From NCBI GenBank assembly GCA_002314755.1, contig DCHC01000021.1, positions 1-23,119 of the forward strand: 23,119 nucleotides of DNA. Reading direction: 5' to 3'. The notes beneath the pieces were generated by a model, which did no database searches, was not told the DNA's origin, and saw nothing but the letters and a program-made list of their open reading frames with translations. Below, piece by piece: positions 16,201 to 23,119 of the stretch. The stretch comes from Faecalibacterium sp. UBA1762. GTDB lineage: Bacteria > Bacillota > Clostridia > Oscillospirales > Ruminococcaceae. Position numbers and translations under genes: made by a program. Every line of letters begins with the position of its first letter. The stretch's first letter is position 1.

Positions 16201-17941
16201 TGGTATTCTCACATTTGGGACACTTTGTTAATGTTGATTTTTCTTCTGTCAGCTGAACTTTTGTAACAACATGATAATATTTGGCATCATGTCCGCAGTT
16301 ATGCGGTGAACCGACATGGTTGATTGCCCCGCAGCAAGCGCACAATTCATATTCTTCTAATTGCTCGCCTGCTTCGTCCAATGTATGTTCATCGTCCGTT
16401 TCCTCAACAGCCTTTCCTAACAGAAAAGCACTCCTCGGTTCTCCATCCCCTCCGGCTGTTTGATGCAGTTTGTTCTGGACGATCCTTCCGAGCAAGTAAA
16501 GCGTATGACAGTGTGTACAGGTTGCAGCCTCAAAAACAGCATATTCGCTGCCGTCTTCATCAACATGTGTTTTTTTGCCAGTTAAAAACAGCTTTTTTGA
16601 GGGCGATAGAGTAATAAATACGCTCTCAGGAGCGCGAAGGAATGTGTGATATCGTGCGTCAAACAGTTTTCCTCCGTCTTTTACAGCACGTGTTGCAACA
16701 GTAACAAAAGCTGCAATATCTGATTCTGTCAGGTTCAAACGGTTCATCAAAGCAGCAACCGTTTGAGGTATATCAAGCTGCTGCCGAATTAACCAGTATT
16801 GCCTATCCTTAACCAAGTAATTATAAAGAATTTCCTCGACCTTTTTACCGGATGTGTTCAGCCCTTCCTGTTCGAGGATAGCTATAAGCTTCTCATCCCC
16901 TACATTTTGCGAGATAGCTTCTGCCACAGTATGATAAAACCCAAGTCCTAAATCAATCGGGTTATCCGGAGCTTTCAGTTGTAACCGATCTGCCCGGATA
17001 ACATCATCTTGCGAAAAATCAGAATTACACAAATTCCGGCCAAATGCAGCTACAGCCTCATTCTCATTTTCATTGCCCAATGTCGCACTTGTCAGGATAT
17101 ACTGGATATCATCTTTTCCCAATCGTGCTTTTAAGCGGCGAAGTAACATAGCAACCTCAATACCGGTTGACCCATGATACACGTGTGCCTCATCCAGTAC
17201 GATAAACTTCCACTTCTGGGTAAAACGTGGTTCGAACAGTTCACTCTCTTTAGGTCTGACCAATAGATATTCAAGCATTGCATAGTTAGTTATCAGCAAG
17301 TGCGGTGGGGTCTTCTGCATTTGCTCGCGACTGATAAGCTCATTCTTTTTGGGCTCTCTTCCCTCGTTCAGCGCACGATATTCCTGCAATGCCTCTGCAT
17401 AGGTTTGCAATGTCTGTCCTGTATAGCTTCCATATGTTATTTCCGGAAAGTCAGTTAATATCTCCCTCAAACGTTCTATTTGATCATTTGCCAGTGCATT
17501 CATTGGATAAATAAGTAATGCCCGAACACCCGGATTCAGTTGACCGGCTTCGAACTCACCGGTCAACTCTGCAAGGATTGGATAAAGGAAGCTTTCTGTT
17601 TTACCGGAACCGGTACCTGTAGATACAATCAGATTTTTCCCTTCGCCGATTTTCGTAATTGCTGCTTCCTGATGCCGATATAAAGCTCTGTCCTGGTGTA
17701 CATTCAAACGGGAAAATGCGTTGGGAAGTTTCCCCTCTCTAATTAGGTCTGTAACAGTCTGACCCTTTTGAAACGCATCCGTTACATCCAGGTACGGACC
17801 CTTTGAAAAATCCTGCGTTTGATTCAGTTCGTTTTCAAACTGTGCCTGATACTGGGCATCTGCAATTTGAAATATTGTTGAAAGATATCGTCGATAGCTT
17901 TCTCCGATTGCTTTCGATGCCCCAATAGGTGAAAAACTCAT
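13283..17941 (-). CDS. Large DEAD/DEAH-box helicase with C-terminal DUF1998 domain (candidate defence helicase)
   Basis: A 1,552-aa superfamily 2 helicase. Motif I is TGTGSGKT (108-115), motif II DEAH (250-253), motif III SAT (285-287) and motif VI QRAGRAGR (1000-1007). About 650 residues separate the two RecA-like halves; this insert holds Cys pairs (CTHC near 475, CACC near 534, CPKC near 574) and the segment FIAFSDNRQGAAYYA (about 645-659) seen in DUF1998 helicases. More Cys clusters (CAKC at 889-892, CRCDKC, CDTC, CESC) follow. The C-terminus has DSTPGGAGH and Cys1511, 1513, 1522 and 1525, typical of DUF1998. MrfA/YprA-like repair helicases share the core but are half this length. DruE and DISARM helicases are related in outline. 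No nuclease motif was seen. AAAGGAG precedes the ATG, 13 bases after the upstream gene. Confidence 0.85.
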   Translation of the reverse strand: MSFSPIGASKAIGESYRRYLSTIFQIADAQYQAQFENELNQTQDFSKGPYLDVTDAFQKGQTVTDLIREGKLPNAFSRLNVHQDRALYRHQEAAITKIGEGKNLIVSTGTGSGKTESFLYPILAELTGEFEAGQLNPGVRALLIYPMNALANDQIERLREILTDFPEITYGSYTGQTLQTYAEALQEYRALNEGREPKKNELISREQMQKTPPHLLITNYAMLEYLLVRPKESELFEPRFTQKWKFIVLDEAHVYHGSTGIEVAMLLRRLKARLGKDDIQYILTSATLGNENENEAVAAFGRNLCNSDFSQDDVIRADRLQLKAPDNPIDLGLGFYHTVAEAISQNVGDEKLIAILEQEGLNTSGKKVEEILYNYLVKDRQYWLIRQQLDIPQTVAALMNRLNLTESDIAAFVTVATRAVKDGGKLFDARYHTFLRAPESVFITLSPSKKLFLTGKKTHVDEDGSEYAVFEAATCTHCHTLYLLGRIVQNKLHQTAGGDGEPRSAFLLGKAVEETDDEHTLDEAGEQLEEYELCACCGAINHVGSPHNCGHDAKYYHVVTKVQLTEEKSTLTKCPKCENTNTSGILRSFFAGQEAVTSVVGTSLFEQIPSTTVQVTQPITEEDEFGFGASSEEMQIEQTNAAKQFIAFSDNRQGAAYYATYLDQSYRNILYKRIIIEALKQPVYATGNCTMETLAEDVAAIMERQGVASSSEAVREGWKAVLHETSEIVTAHSLPGLGLLSFSVNQNRMRPNTKLNLSADEVRIICNVFMETMLAEGAVECPVSMTPEHRAFYLFQGIQTGYSLSDSNAQRHIKSFIPSNSRYQNRRTDYLRKVLAKKGIELSSEDITRNCEGFWKAFFEKTLMQSTKDGFRINPLELVPAVPNKVYRCAKCHRVTAHNISNVCPAYHCDGELKELIPADTFKDDHYYNIYQELEIRPLRVVEHTAQLEKDIAYDYQKKFKTKQLDILSCSTTFEMGVDVGSLETVFMRNMPPSPANYAQRAGRAGRSIHSAAFALTFCTKSSHDFSYFKAPERMIRGKIDPPVFEIENAKIAIRHLYASVFGIFWRQHPELFADVTTFFDGNPGETGFDLFRKFLEEKPIEVAKYLSAFLPKSLASTFHVNGFGWVKELTDSQEGFLETLNAEYKEEVDELQKVRDEYYREGRRGIDALQRRINTFQKENLLTYLARKGVFPKYGFPVDTVELEVSDKNGSAGRLSLQRDLAVAISEYAPGSQIVANGNLITSRYIRTIPSRQWKMSRYCRCDKCQSLNLRTYIPGDTVEYTQCDTCHEELKGIGKVYLIPEFGFVADSDSITKPGLKKPIRTYRGEVSYLPKNEEPEYMEYAIGSSSVQISMASDAELAVINDSNFFVCESCGYAELDSKNFHLSMRKKHKKKDGYPCVNERLTRYSLAYRFKTDAVQIRFPQEEIYDTGTALSLLNGILEGISDALNIERSDIAGCLTWYQNTVSHTGNYGFLVYDSTPGGAGHVKRIQSKEVLMQVFYATLEKMERCNCGGPEMETSCYSCLRNYYNQKYHDLLQRGIVVRFFRRILG

Positions 17942-17954
17942 ACCGTTCTCCTTT

Positions 17955-20900
17955 TTAATCTTCTAATGCGGTTCCGACAAAAAAGAATCTGTCATCTATC
18001 GACTTATATCTCAGATATTCTTCAGCCCTTGTCAGACATAGTGTTTCATCAACATCTTTTTCTAACGTCTGTTTATTGCGGTCGAAAAGGAAGTCTAAAT
18101 AATCACCATATTCCTCATCGCGACATAATAATTCAAATCCTTTTTCCGGATGTATACAGTCGTCAAAACATACCTTAACATTAATTTTATCCGCATGCTC
18201 ATCCCTCGTATAAACGAGCAGGCCTGTATACTCATTCGGTGCAACTTTGGTTAGTTTCTCAACATAATATGCCCCTTTGAAAAACACTCTTTCGACAATT
18301 TGCGACTTTCTTTCGATATAGTTCAGTTCCAATTTCATTCCGGAAAGATCTTCCGGATTGAATACCGTCCTGATGGTGGATGCAACGGTTTGGTATTCCA
18401 CATCACCAAATCCGTACTCATCTTCTACGCACTCATATATCGTTATCAAATAATTCCCGTTTTGTATGGTGGCCGGAAGAGCTATTTTTTCGCCGTCATA
18501 TTCTGTCTTTTCCAGGATATATTCACCACTGCGCTGTGATACAACATCCATACAATATTTTGCCCCTCCCAGTACAGGCCAACCAATATCGACCTGATCC
18601 TTTGATGGGTCAATTTCCAGCGTACAATCCCCTTCCAAAGCAATGCTTTTTGTCACTATACATCCAAACTGATATTCTGAATGATTAAACCCGAGGAATA
18701 ACGGAAACCCTGCCTTCTCTCTCGATATCCAACTTTTCATTCGCGTTAAGTCTATCGTGAAGTATCCGGTATCCATACCCTTTTTTACGACAATTGAGGT
18801 ATCGTCACCATCTGCCACTTCATCATCCGATACTATTTCCGCTTCTAACCGTAGTTGAATCTTTTCAGCAGGAGCCTTAATATACAGCATCGTTGGAAGT
18901 TCCGTATACCATATTTCTTTCATGATGCCATATGTCCATTCCTTCTCGTCCAAACTCCATTGGATTGCAGGCACAGCGAAAGAGACTGTCAATTTGGATT
19001 GACTGTCAATGAAAGGAATCCAATCGGGATAGCACTTAACAGAAAAACCAAATTCCCCATTCCCAAGCATTTTGATTTCTTCTATTGCACCGTCTTCACA
19101 TTCCGGTTCAGGTATCAGCTCACAAGCATTTTGCAAAACCAGTATGCCTTCCGTTTGTTTCAAATAAGGTTTCTCTGCAAAATTTGTCTCAAGACCGGGA
19201 TAGAATGCGAAACGATACTTTTTGGCAAATGCCGCCCCGGGTAAGTCAACAATTACTTCATTCACATCTCCTTGCTTGATAGCAGCCTGAAAAGCTTCAC
19301 ATTCAGGTTGTAGCAACAACGCCGTTTTCCCACGTGCGTCAAACCGTTCAAATTCTACCGGTTTTAAGTCATCAAAGGTATATAACCTTTGATTAATATA
19401 AAACCGACTTCTTTCAGCGGTAGTTTTATCTATTGCCAAAACAATGCCAGGTAATGCGTTGTAAAGTGGGATTTCATTATTCTGGGCGTCTTTACAAACA
19501 GCGTTTTTCACTTTTCCGTGAGGCGACAGTCCATCCACATAGTGACTTCCGACAATTCGACCGATTTTATTTGGGAATATGACTACGTCTCCTTCCTCAA
19601 AATCAAAATCAAACCTTGCCATCGATCCAATCAGCACACTATCCAGTAACGCCGGTGATGAGAGTGCACATTCTTTTTTGCCATAGGCCGTAATTTGACC
19701 TTTTTCCAGCGAACTGATGACATCACCGTCCATATCGAAAAATCGAAAGTCCGATTCTTCAATACTGAACGGAATTCTTGCATTTTCTCCATCAACAACC
19801 AATTTCCCGGTCCACTTATCGGTAATGGATTCAGCAGGAATATCTACTCTATCCTTTTCAGTCTTTAAGCCGGTAACTACTGTATATAGATTACAAGGGA
19901 TTTCATACCGCAATCCACTGCCGGATTCTAATACCCATTTTGCAGAACTTACAGAAGCAGGGACAAACTGAGAAGGCATACAAATAGAAAAACGCGTGTC
20001 GTCATAGTCCACATGGAAGTATGGTGAAGAGAAGTGCTTTTTGCCATGCTGGCGAATAATCCCGGATTTTCGCTCATTATAGCTTCTGTTCAAAGTATCG
20101 GATTCAATTGCCCATTCCTTAAACAGACGCATCATACGACTGGACGGAACCCTTGCCAATGCCTGATCCCGCCAAAAATATGTATCAATGGCTCGTAGCC
20201 AACACCGAAATCTTCTCTTGGCATAACCCGGGAATGCTTCTATTGCCTGTAAAGTGTGTTGTCGAAGCTTATATGCCTGAGATTTTTTACCATTCTCAAA
20301 GGTAAACGCTTTTTCCAACTGTTCATCTGATAATTTGGATTTATCGCTTAATGTCAAAATCAAACTATCCATTTGCTCCTTTGTGTTTTGAGAAAGGTCA
20401 CGTTCCAAATCTTTCTCATAATAAGCAAATAGCAGTTCAAATAATCCCTTCGCATAATAATCAGACACAAAAGCATGAAATACAATGGATTGAACATACT
20501 GGCTTTTGTTTACCACTGTCTTCTTATATGCAACTAACGTCTGAACAAAGCTTTTCGACAGATAATCTGTGATTGATTGGTTACCGGAAATTTCCAGTGA
20601 CTTCCAGACATGTGGCCAAAAACGTCCATCATAATATCTTGCTGCAATTTGAACCAAAGTAACTGCAAGAATTGGACTTACCGTCCCCCCGTCATTTAAG
20701 TCTGCTCGCATCCGAATCAAATTCACAGTTTCATCAACCAACATTCTAAACTGATCATCTGTAACCAAAATGTCGGCAAGAAAATCCTTCTTCTCAAACT
20801 GTATTTGAATTCTTTCTTTTAATCGCTCCCAATCCTTTCTCTTCTTTTCTTCAGCGCGCATTGCCTCACGTTTTTCCCATGGCTCAAGACGATTCTTGGC

Positions 20901-21179
20901 CTTTAGAAACATATAGAACTTATTTATAGCATTCCGAAGCTCATCATCGGAATAATGCTTCCAAGCAGCAATCTTCTCCTGTCCGCTTGCTTGCCTTAAA
21001 CAAGCTAACGCTTCTTCTGTATTTTCATTGTCAATCTTCAAAACCCCTGAAAGTCCCTGTTGTGTTTGCGCTTTATGAAGGAGGAAAATAATTTTCGACC
21101 ATGTCTGGACACAACACTGTTGCACTTGTTGACTCTCCAGCCACAATTGAAAAGCAATCCGATAATTTACTTCCGCCAT
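17955..21179 (-). CDS. Unrecognised 1,074-aa protein, partner of the DUF1998 helicase
   Basis: I do not recognise the family. Residues 1-370 look largely alpha-helical, with a highly charged stretch at 98-131 (WEKREAMRAEEKKRKDWERL and onward) that could be coiled coil. Notable segments are ARYYDGRFWPHVW (180-192) and YVQSIVFHAFVSDYYAKG (228-245). From about 390 on the sequence looks beta-rich, with repeated short hydrophobic strands and a segment DVVIFPNKIGRIVGSHY resembling a small beta-barrel. No membrane segment, nuclease, methyltransferase or ATPase motif was found. AAGGAG lies 7 bases before the ATG at 21179; an upstream in-frame ATG at 21227 lacks a site. It is co-transcribed with the helicase (13-bp gap), suggesting a complex. 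The two-gene layout resembles DruH-DruE of Druantia type III, but homology is not shown. Confidence 0.8.
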   Translation of the reverse strand: MAEVNYRIAFQLWLESQQVQQCCVQTWSKIIFLLHKAQTQQGLSGVLKIDNENTEEALACLRQASGQEKIAAWKHYSDDELRNAINKFYMFLKAKNRLEPWEKREAMRAEEKKRKDWERLKERIQIQFEKKDFLADILVTDDQFRMLVDETVNLIRMRADLNDGGTVSPILAVTLVQIAARYYDGRFWPHVWKSLEISGNQSITDYLSKSFVQTLVAYKKTVVNKSQYVQSIVFHAFVSDYYAKGLFELLFAYYEKDLERDLSQNTKEQMDSLILTLSDKSKLSDEQLEKAFTFENGKKSQAYKLRQHTLQAIEAFPGYAKRRFRCWLRAIDTYFWRDQALARVPSSRMMRLFKEWAIESDTLNRSYNERKSGIIRQHGKKHFSSPYFHVDYDDTRFSICMPSQFVPASVSSAKWVLESGSGLRYEIPCNLYTVVTGLKTEKDRVDIPAESITDKWTGKLVVDGENARIPFSIEESDFRFFDMDGDVISSLEKGQITAYGKKECALSSPALLDSVLIGSMARFDFDFEEGDVVIFPNKIGRIVGSHYVDGLSPHGKVKNAVCKDAQNNEIPLYNALPGIVLAIDKTTAERSRFYINQRLYTFDDLKPVEFERFDARGKTALLLQPECEAFQAAIKQGDVNEVIVDLPGAAFAKKYRFAFYPGLETNFAEKPYLKQTEGILVLQNACELIPEPECEDGAIEEIKMLGNGEFGFSVKCYPDWIPFIDSQSKLTVSFAVPAIQWSLDEKEWTYGIMKEIWYTELPTMLYIKAPAEKIQLRLEAEIVSDDEVADGDDTSIVVKKGMDTGYFTIDLTRMKSWISREKAGFPLFLGFNHSEYQFGCIVTKSIALEGDCTLEIDPSKDQVDIGWPVLGGAKYCMDVVSQRSGEYILEKTEYDGEKIALPATIQNGNYLITIYECVEDEYGFGDVEYQTVASTIRTVFNPEDLSGMKLELNYIERKSQIVERVFFKGAYYVEKLTKVAPNEYTGLLVYTRDEHADKINVKVCFDDCIHPEKGFELLCRDEEYGDYLDFLFDRNKQTLEKDVDETLCLTRAEEYLRYKSIDDRFFFVGTALED

Positions 21180-21274
21180 TTCTGTTCTCCTTATACGTGA
21201 TAACCTAAGCTTTGATAGTCTTCGCATCTAATCTTTTCGCTGCTAATTAGTCTCTATATTTGCCAGAAAACAGT

Positions 21275-21291
21275 GTTGCGAAATTTGCAAC
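21275..21291. promoter_or_regulatory. Operator-like inverted repeat in the helicase-operon leader
   Basis: GTTGCGAAATTTGCAAC is a 17-bp palindrome with one mismatched pair. It lies at about +7 to +23 of the transcript predicted from the -10 box at 21305-21310, a usual place for a repressor. No regulator gene is in the window. Confidence 0.5.
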
Positions 21292-21304
21292 CTCTAATAA
21301 TCGT

Positions 21305-21334
21305 AGTATATCATTTTATATTGCATAATGCGAT
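21305..21334 (-). promoter_or_regulatory. Promoter of the two-gene helicase operon
   Basis: On the minus strand, TATACT (21310 down to 21305) is a good -10. The -35 region is poor (ATCGCA, 18 bases upstream). A small palindrome GCATAATGC (21323-21331) overlaps the spacer and may bind an activator or repressor. The remaining 21228-21446 gap is AT-rich and holds no gene. Confidence 0.5.
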
Positions 21335-21409
21335 ATGATTGTGTTTTTTCTACATTTTGCATAAACTGCTTTGTGCATCATACTACACTCTGCCCAATTG
21401 AAAGAACAC

Positions 21410-21440
21410 GGTGGCTACTAAACGAGTTAATTATTGTTTA
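21410..21440 (-). terminator. Weak hairpin after the Api92-like gene
   Basis: Just after the stop on the minus strand, GGCTAAAC pairs with GTTTAG and a following GCC through a small bulge, around a 12-base loop. No clear T run follows, so termination is uncertain and some read-through into the helicase operon is possible. Confidence 0.3.
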
Positions 21441-21446
21441 GCCCTC

Positions 21447-23009
21447 TTAGTTTCCCAAAAGGATTTCCTTCAGCTCCTTATATGCTTTTGTCCTTTCCGT
21501 GCTCTTTTTCACATTGCTTCTGACTCCGCCTTTCAAAGAATACTGCTCTGCGTTCGCACAAACTCCGTTTGATACCCACTGCACCTTCAAGGTGACATCC
21601 GGGTATTGTTTGGAAAGCTGCTCCAGCACAGGCCGGCATGTATAATCGAAGTTCTCCCCGATTACGGTTTCAAACCGCAGCGTATTGACAGCGCTGTCAA
21701 AACTCTGATGATAAGCATTAAACTCCACACCCCAGTTATCCGTCCGCCATTCAAACCAGGTGGGATAATTGTATTTCCGCAGGTTCCGGATATACTTTTC
21801 CCCCTCCGCAACATAATCAACACCGTCATGATAACGGTATTTTTCAAGCAGCTCCGGCGGCACCATGGAGCTTTGTCTTTCATCGGCCTCAACCACTGAC
21901 TGATACAGAAAATTATACATTACATTGAATTCCTCTTCGCTCATTTTGTCAAATCCGGTTTCGCCGACGAACGGATTGACAGCCGAAAGATACATGCGAA
22001 GCGACTGTTCATAAAGCGAACTGTACGAAACATCCAGTTCTTCCGGCATAGGGACGATTTTGTTGAAATCAATGACGGTATTTTCATCCGCACCGTGAAT
22101 GTTGCCCAGCATTTCCGCAATTTGCTCTCCGGGTCCTTCAAACGCCACCTGATACCGGATAGTGTGCTCCGTTTCACAAGGTTTATCACTCTGATATTCA
22201 TAGAAATATCCTTCCTCATAATCCCCGTCCGGATTGTAGCCCCAGATATCTCTGCTCAGCTGATATGCCTTGTATGTATATTCCTCCGGAATATCCTCTT
22301 TCACTTTTTGCCCGTTCTTATATTCCACTGTACCCACCAAAAACCCGTAATTTTCCTCTGCCCAACGCACGACAACGTCGACCTCTGGATACCGTTGGCT
22401 AAGCATCTGATAAATCGGCTCAACCGGGGTCCATGCCGAGGTAAAATACAGGGTTTGACTTTCCGCATCATAAGACTGCTCATAGGCATTCTTTGTGCTG
22501 CCCCAGTGCCTATACCGCCAGTCATACCACTGGGTAGCTTCAAATCGTAACAGGTTATCGATATATGCCTTGCCGATGGTAATCAGATCCTGCTCGGTCT
22601 TTTTTATCTCAAAGGTTGCACCGGTGTTTTCGCTTATCAAAGAAGCATACGCTACCTGTGCACCCCGGGTCTTCTCAAGCTCTTCCGGAGAAAGAAGCTC
22701 CGTCTCTTGGTTTTGATTTCTCTCACAAAAATAGTGATATGCCTTATCAAACTGATCACAGGACAGTTTTTCAACGCCGAAATCCGGAGCATCAGGGTTC
22801 GCTGCGGAAAGATATGCCCGGATAGCGCCATACTCGCATCCGCCGGCATCCAGATTCAGTTCTTGTGGCATGGGGATAAGACGGTTAAAGTCGATGAGAT
22901 TGCACTCTTCGTCTTCAGACTGCTGCAGGGGGCGAATTCCCTCAAGCAATTCCGCAATCTTTTCGGGTTTGCCCTCAAAATGAAGCTCATTTTTAACACT
23001 GTTGGCCAT
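21447..23009 (-). CDS. Tandem DUF1281/Api92-like ferredoxin-fold protein
   Basis: A 520-aa protein built of two copies of a unit that is usually a stand-alone protein. Unit 1 (about 4-250) reads LIDFNRLIPMPQELNL at 38-53 and WYDWRYRHWGSTKNAYEQSY at 161-180. Unit 2 (about 283-515) reads VIDFNKIVPMPEELDV at 312-327 and WFEWRTDNWGVEFNAYHQSF at 418-437. The IDFNKI-PMPE and W--W---NWG---NAY motifs mark the DUF1281/Api92-like family (YubB of plasmid F is one member), with a ferredoxin-like fold and unknown function. Such genes are common on plasmids, phages and conjugative elements. GGAGGG on the minus strand lies 9 bases before the ATG at 23009; an upstream in-frame ATG at 23072 is unsupported. 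It may be a single-gene unit or lead into the helicase operon. Confidence 0.8.
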   Translation of the reverse strand: MANSVKNELHFEGKPEKIAELLEGIRPLQQSEDEECNLIDFNRLIPMPQELNLDAGGCEYGAIRAYLSAANPDAPDFGVEKLSCDQFDKAYHYFCERNQNQETELLSPEELEKTRGAQVAYASLISENTGATFEIKKTEQDLITIGKAYIDNLLRFEATQWYDWRYRHWGSTKNAYEQSYDAESQTLYFTSAWTPVEPIYQMLSQRYPEVDVVVRWAEENYGFLVGTVEYKNGQKVKEDIPEEYTYKAYQLSRDIWGYNPDGDYEEGYFYEYQSDKPCETEHTIRYQVAFEGPGEQIAEMLGNIHGADENTVIDFNKIVPMPEELDVSYSSLYEQSLRMYLSAVNPFVGETGFDKMSEEEFNVMYNFLYQSVVEADERQSSMVPPELLEKYRYHDGVDYVAEGEKYIRNLRKYNYPTWFEWRTDNWGVEFNAYHQSFDSAVNTLRFETVIGENFDYTCRPVLEQLSKQYPDVTLKVQWVSNGVCANAEQYSLKGGVRSNVKKSTERTKAYKELKEILLGN

Positions 23010-23036
23010 AACGGTTTCCCTCCTGATTTTAAGTTT

Positions 23037-23049
23037 GGGGTGACTCCCC
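23037..23049 (-). other. Small hairpin in the leader of the Api92-like gene
   Basis: GGGG (23037-23040) and CCCC (23046-23049) flank a 5-base loop, forming a short GC hairpin upstream of the ribosome site on the minus strand. Upstream AT-rich sequence (23050-23095) offers only poor promoter matches, such as GATAAT without a good -35. Confidence 0.3.
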
Positions 23050-23097
23050 TTTATGTATAAATTATCCCACAATTAACTGGCCATAAAACGGACTTTA

Positions 23098-23114
23098 AGG
23101 GAACCTCGATAAAT
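23098..23114 (-). repeat. Terminal inverted repeat, right copy
   Basis: AGGGAACCTCGATAAAT is the exact reverse complement of bases 1-17. Five more bases (TGATT) follow to the window end, so this copy runs slightly further out than the left one. It lies about 90 bases upstream of the Api92-like start. Confidence 0.6.
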
Positions 23115-23119
23115 TGATT

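Noticed and set aside
13283..17941. Type I or III restriction subunit
   Set aside because: No nuclease motif was seen and no specificity or methylation gene is adjacent; the Cys clusters and DUF1998 end fit another helicase class.
13283..21179. Assignment as a DISARM system
   Set aside because: No DNA methyltransferase or PLD-type DrmC is present and the DUF1998 domain is fused to the helicase, so the hallmark set is missing.
1..23119. CRISPR arrays, tRNA or rRNA genes, known riboswitches
   Set aside because: No regularly spaced repeats, tRNA cloverleaf or rRNA-like sequence was noticed in any gap on either strand.
1..23119. The whole window as one composite transposon
   Set aside because: Despite matching inverted ends, there is no transposase, integrase or resolvase gene, and the two halves differ in composition.

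Overview
The window looks like part of a Firmicutes (Clostridia, probably gut Oscillospirales/Lachnospirales type) genome. Shine-Dalgarno sites are strong (AGGAGG-like), promoters are sigma-A type, and the protein families are typical of gut glycan degraders. This is judged from family content and signals only; no marker gene is present.

Left half (about 1-12.9 kb, GC-richer, all on the + strand): a glycan or glycoconjugate catabolic cluster. In order it encodes an aspartylglucosaminidase (N-terminal nucleophile hydrolase), a CBM9-like protein, a GQSN-type SGNH esterase, a GH38-type alpha-mannosidase, a cyclase-family (arylformamidase-like) protein, a URO-D/methylcobamide-methyltransferase-like protein, a PHP-domain hydrolase broken by one extra T, two Gfo/Idh/MocA-type oxidoreductases and a GH36-like alpha-galactosidase. 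None has a visible signal peptide, so the products probably act in the cytoplasm on imported oligosaccharides or glyco-asparagines. No transporter or regulator gene lies in the window. Three transcription units are suggested: genes up to 3.1 kb; a unit from the promoter at 3472-3499 (GH38, cyclase, URO-D); and a unit from the promoter at 8101-8129 (PHP, two oxidoreductases, GH36), which carries a LacI-type operator-like palindrome. A strong terminator at 12904-12939 closes the cluster. The spacer before GH38 holds what looks like a shredded N-terminus of glutamine synthetase.

Middle (12.88-13.28 kb): a non-coding convergent junction with two terminators, a 15-bp palindrome and an imperfect third copy of the sequence found at both window ends.

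Right half (13.3-23.1 kb, AT-richer, all on the - strand): a two-gene module of an unrecognised 1,074-aa protein followed after 13 bp by a 1,552-aa DEAD/DEAH helicase with several zinc-type Cys clusters and a C-terminal DUF1998 domain. It has its own promoter and an operator-like inverted repeat. The layout recalls two-gene helicase defence systems such as Druantia type III, but the first protein cannot be assigned, so this is the best candidate for a new or divergent defence system. Upstream of it lies a 520-aa protein made of two tandem DUF1281/Api92-like units, a family associated with plasmids and conjugative elements.

The two window ends carry a perfect 17-bp inverted repeat (1-17 and 23098-23114), suggesting that the sequence is bounded by a dispersed repeat or mobile-element end.
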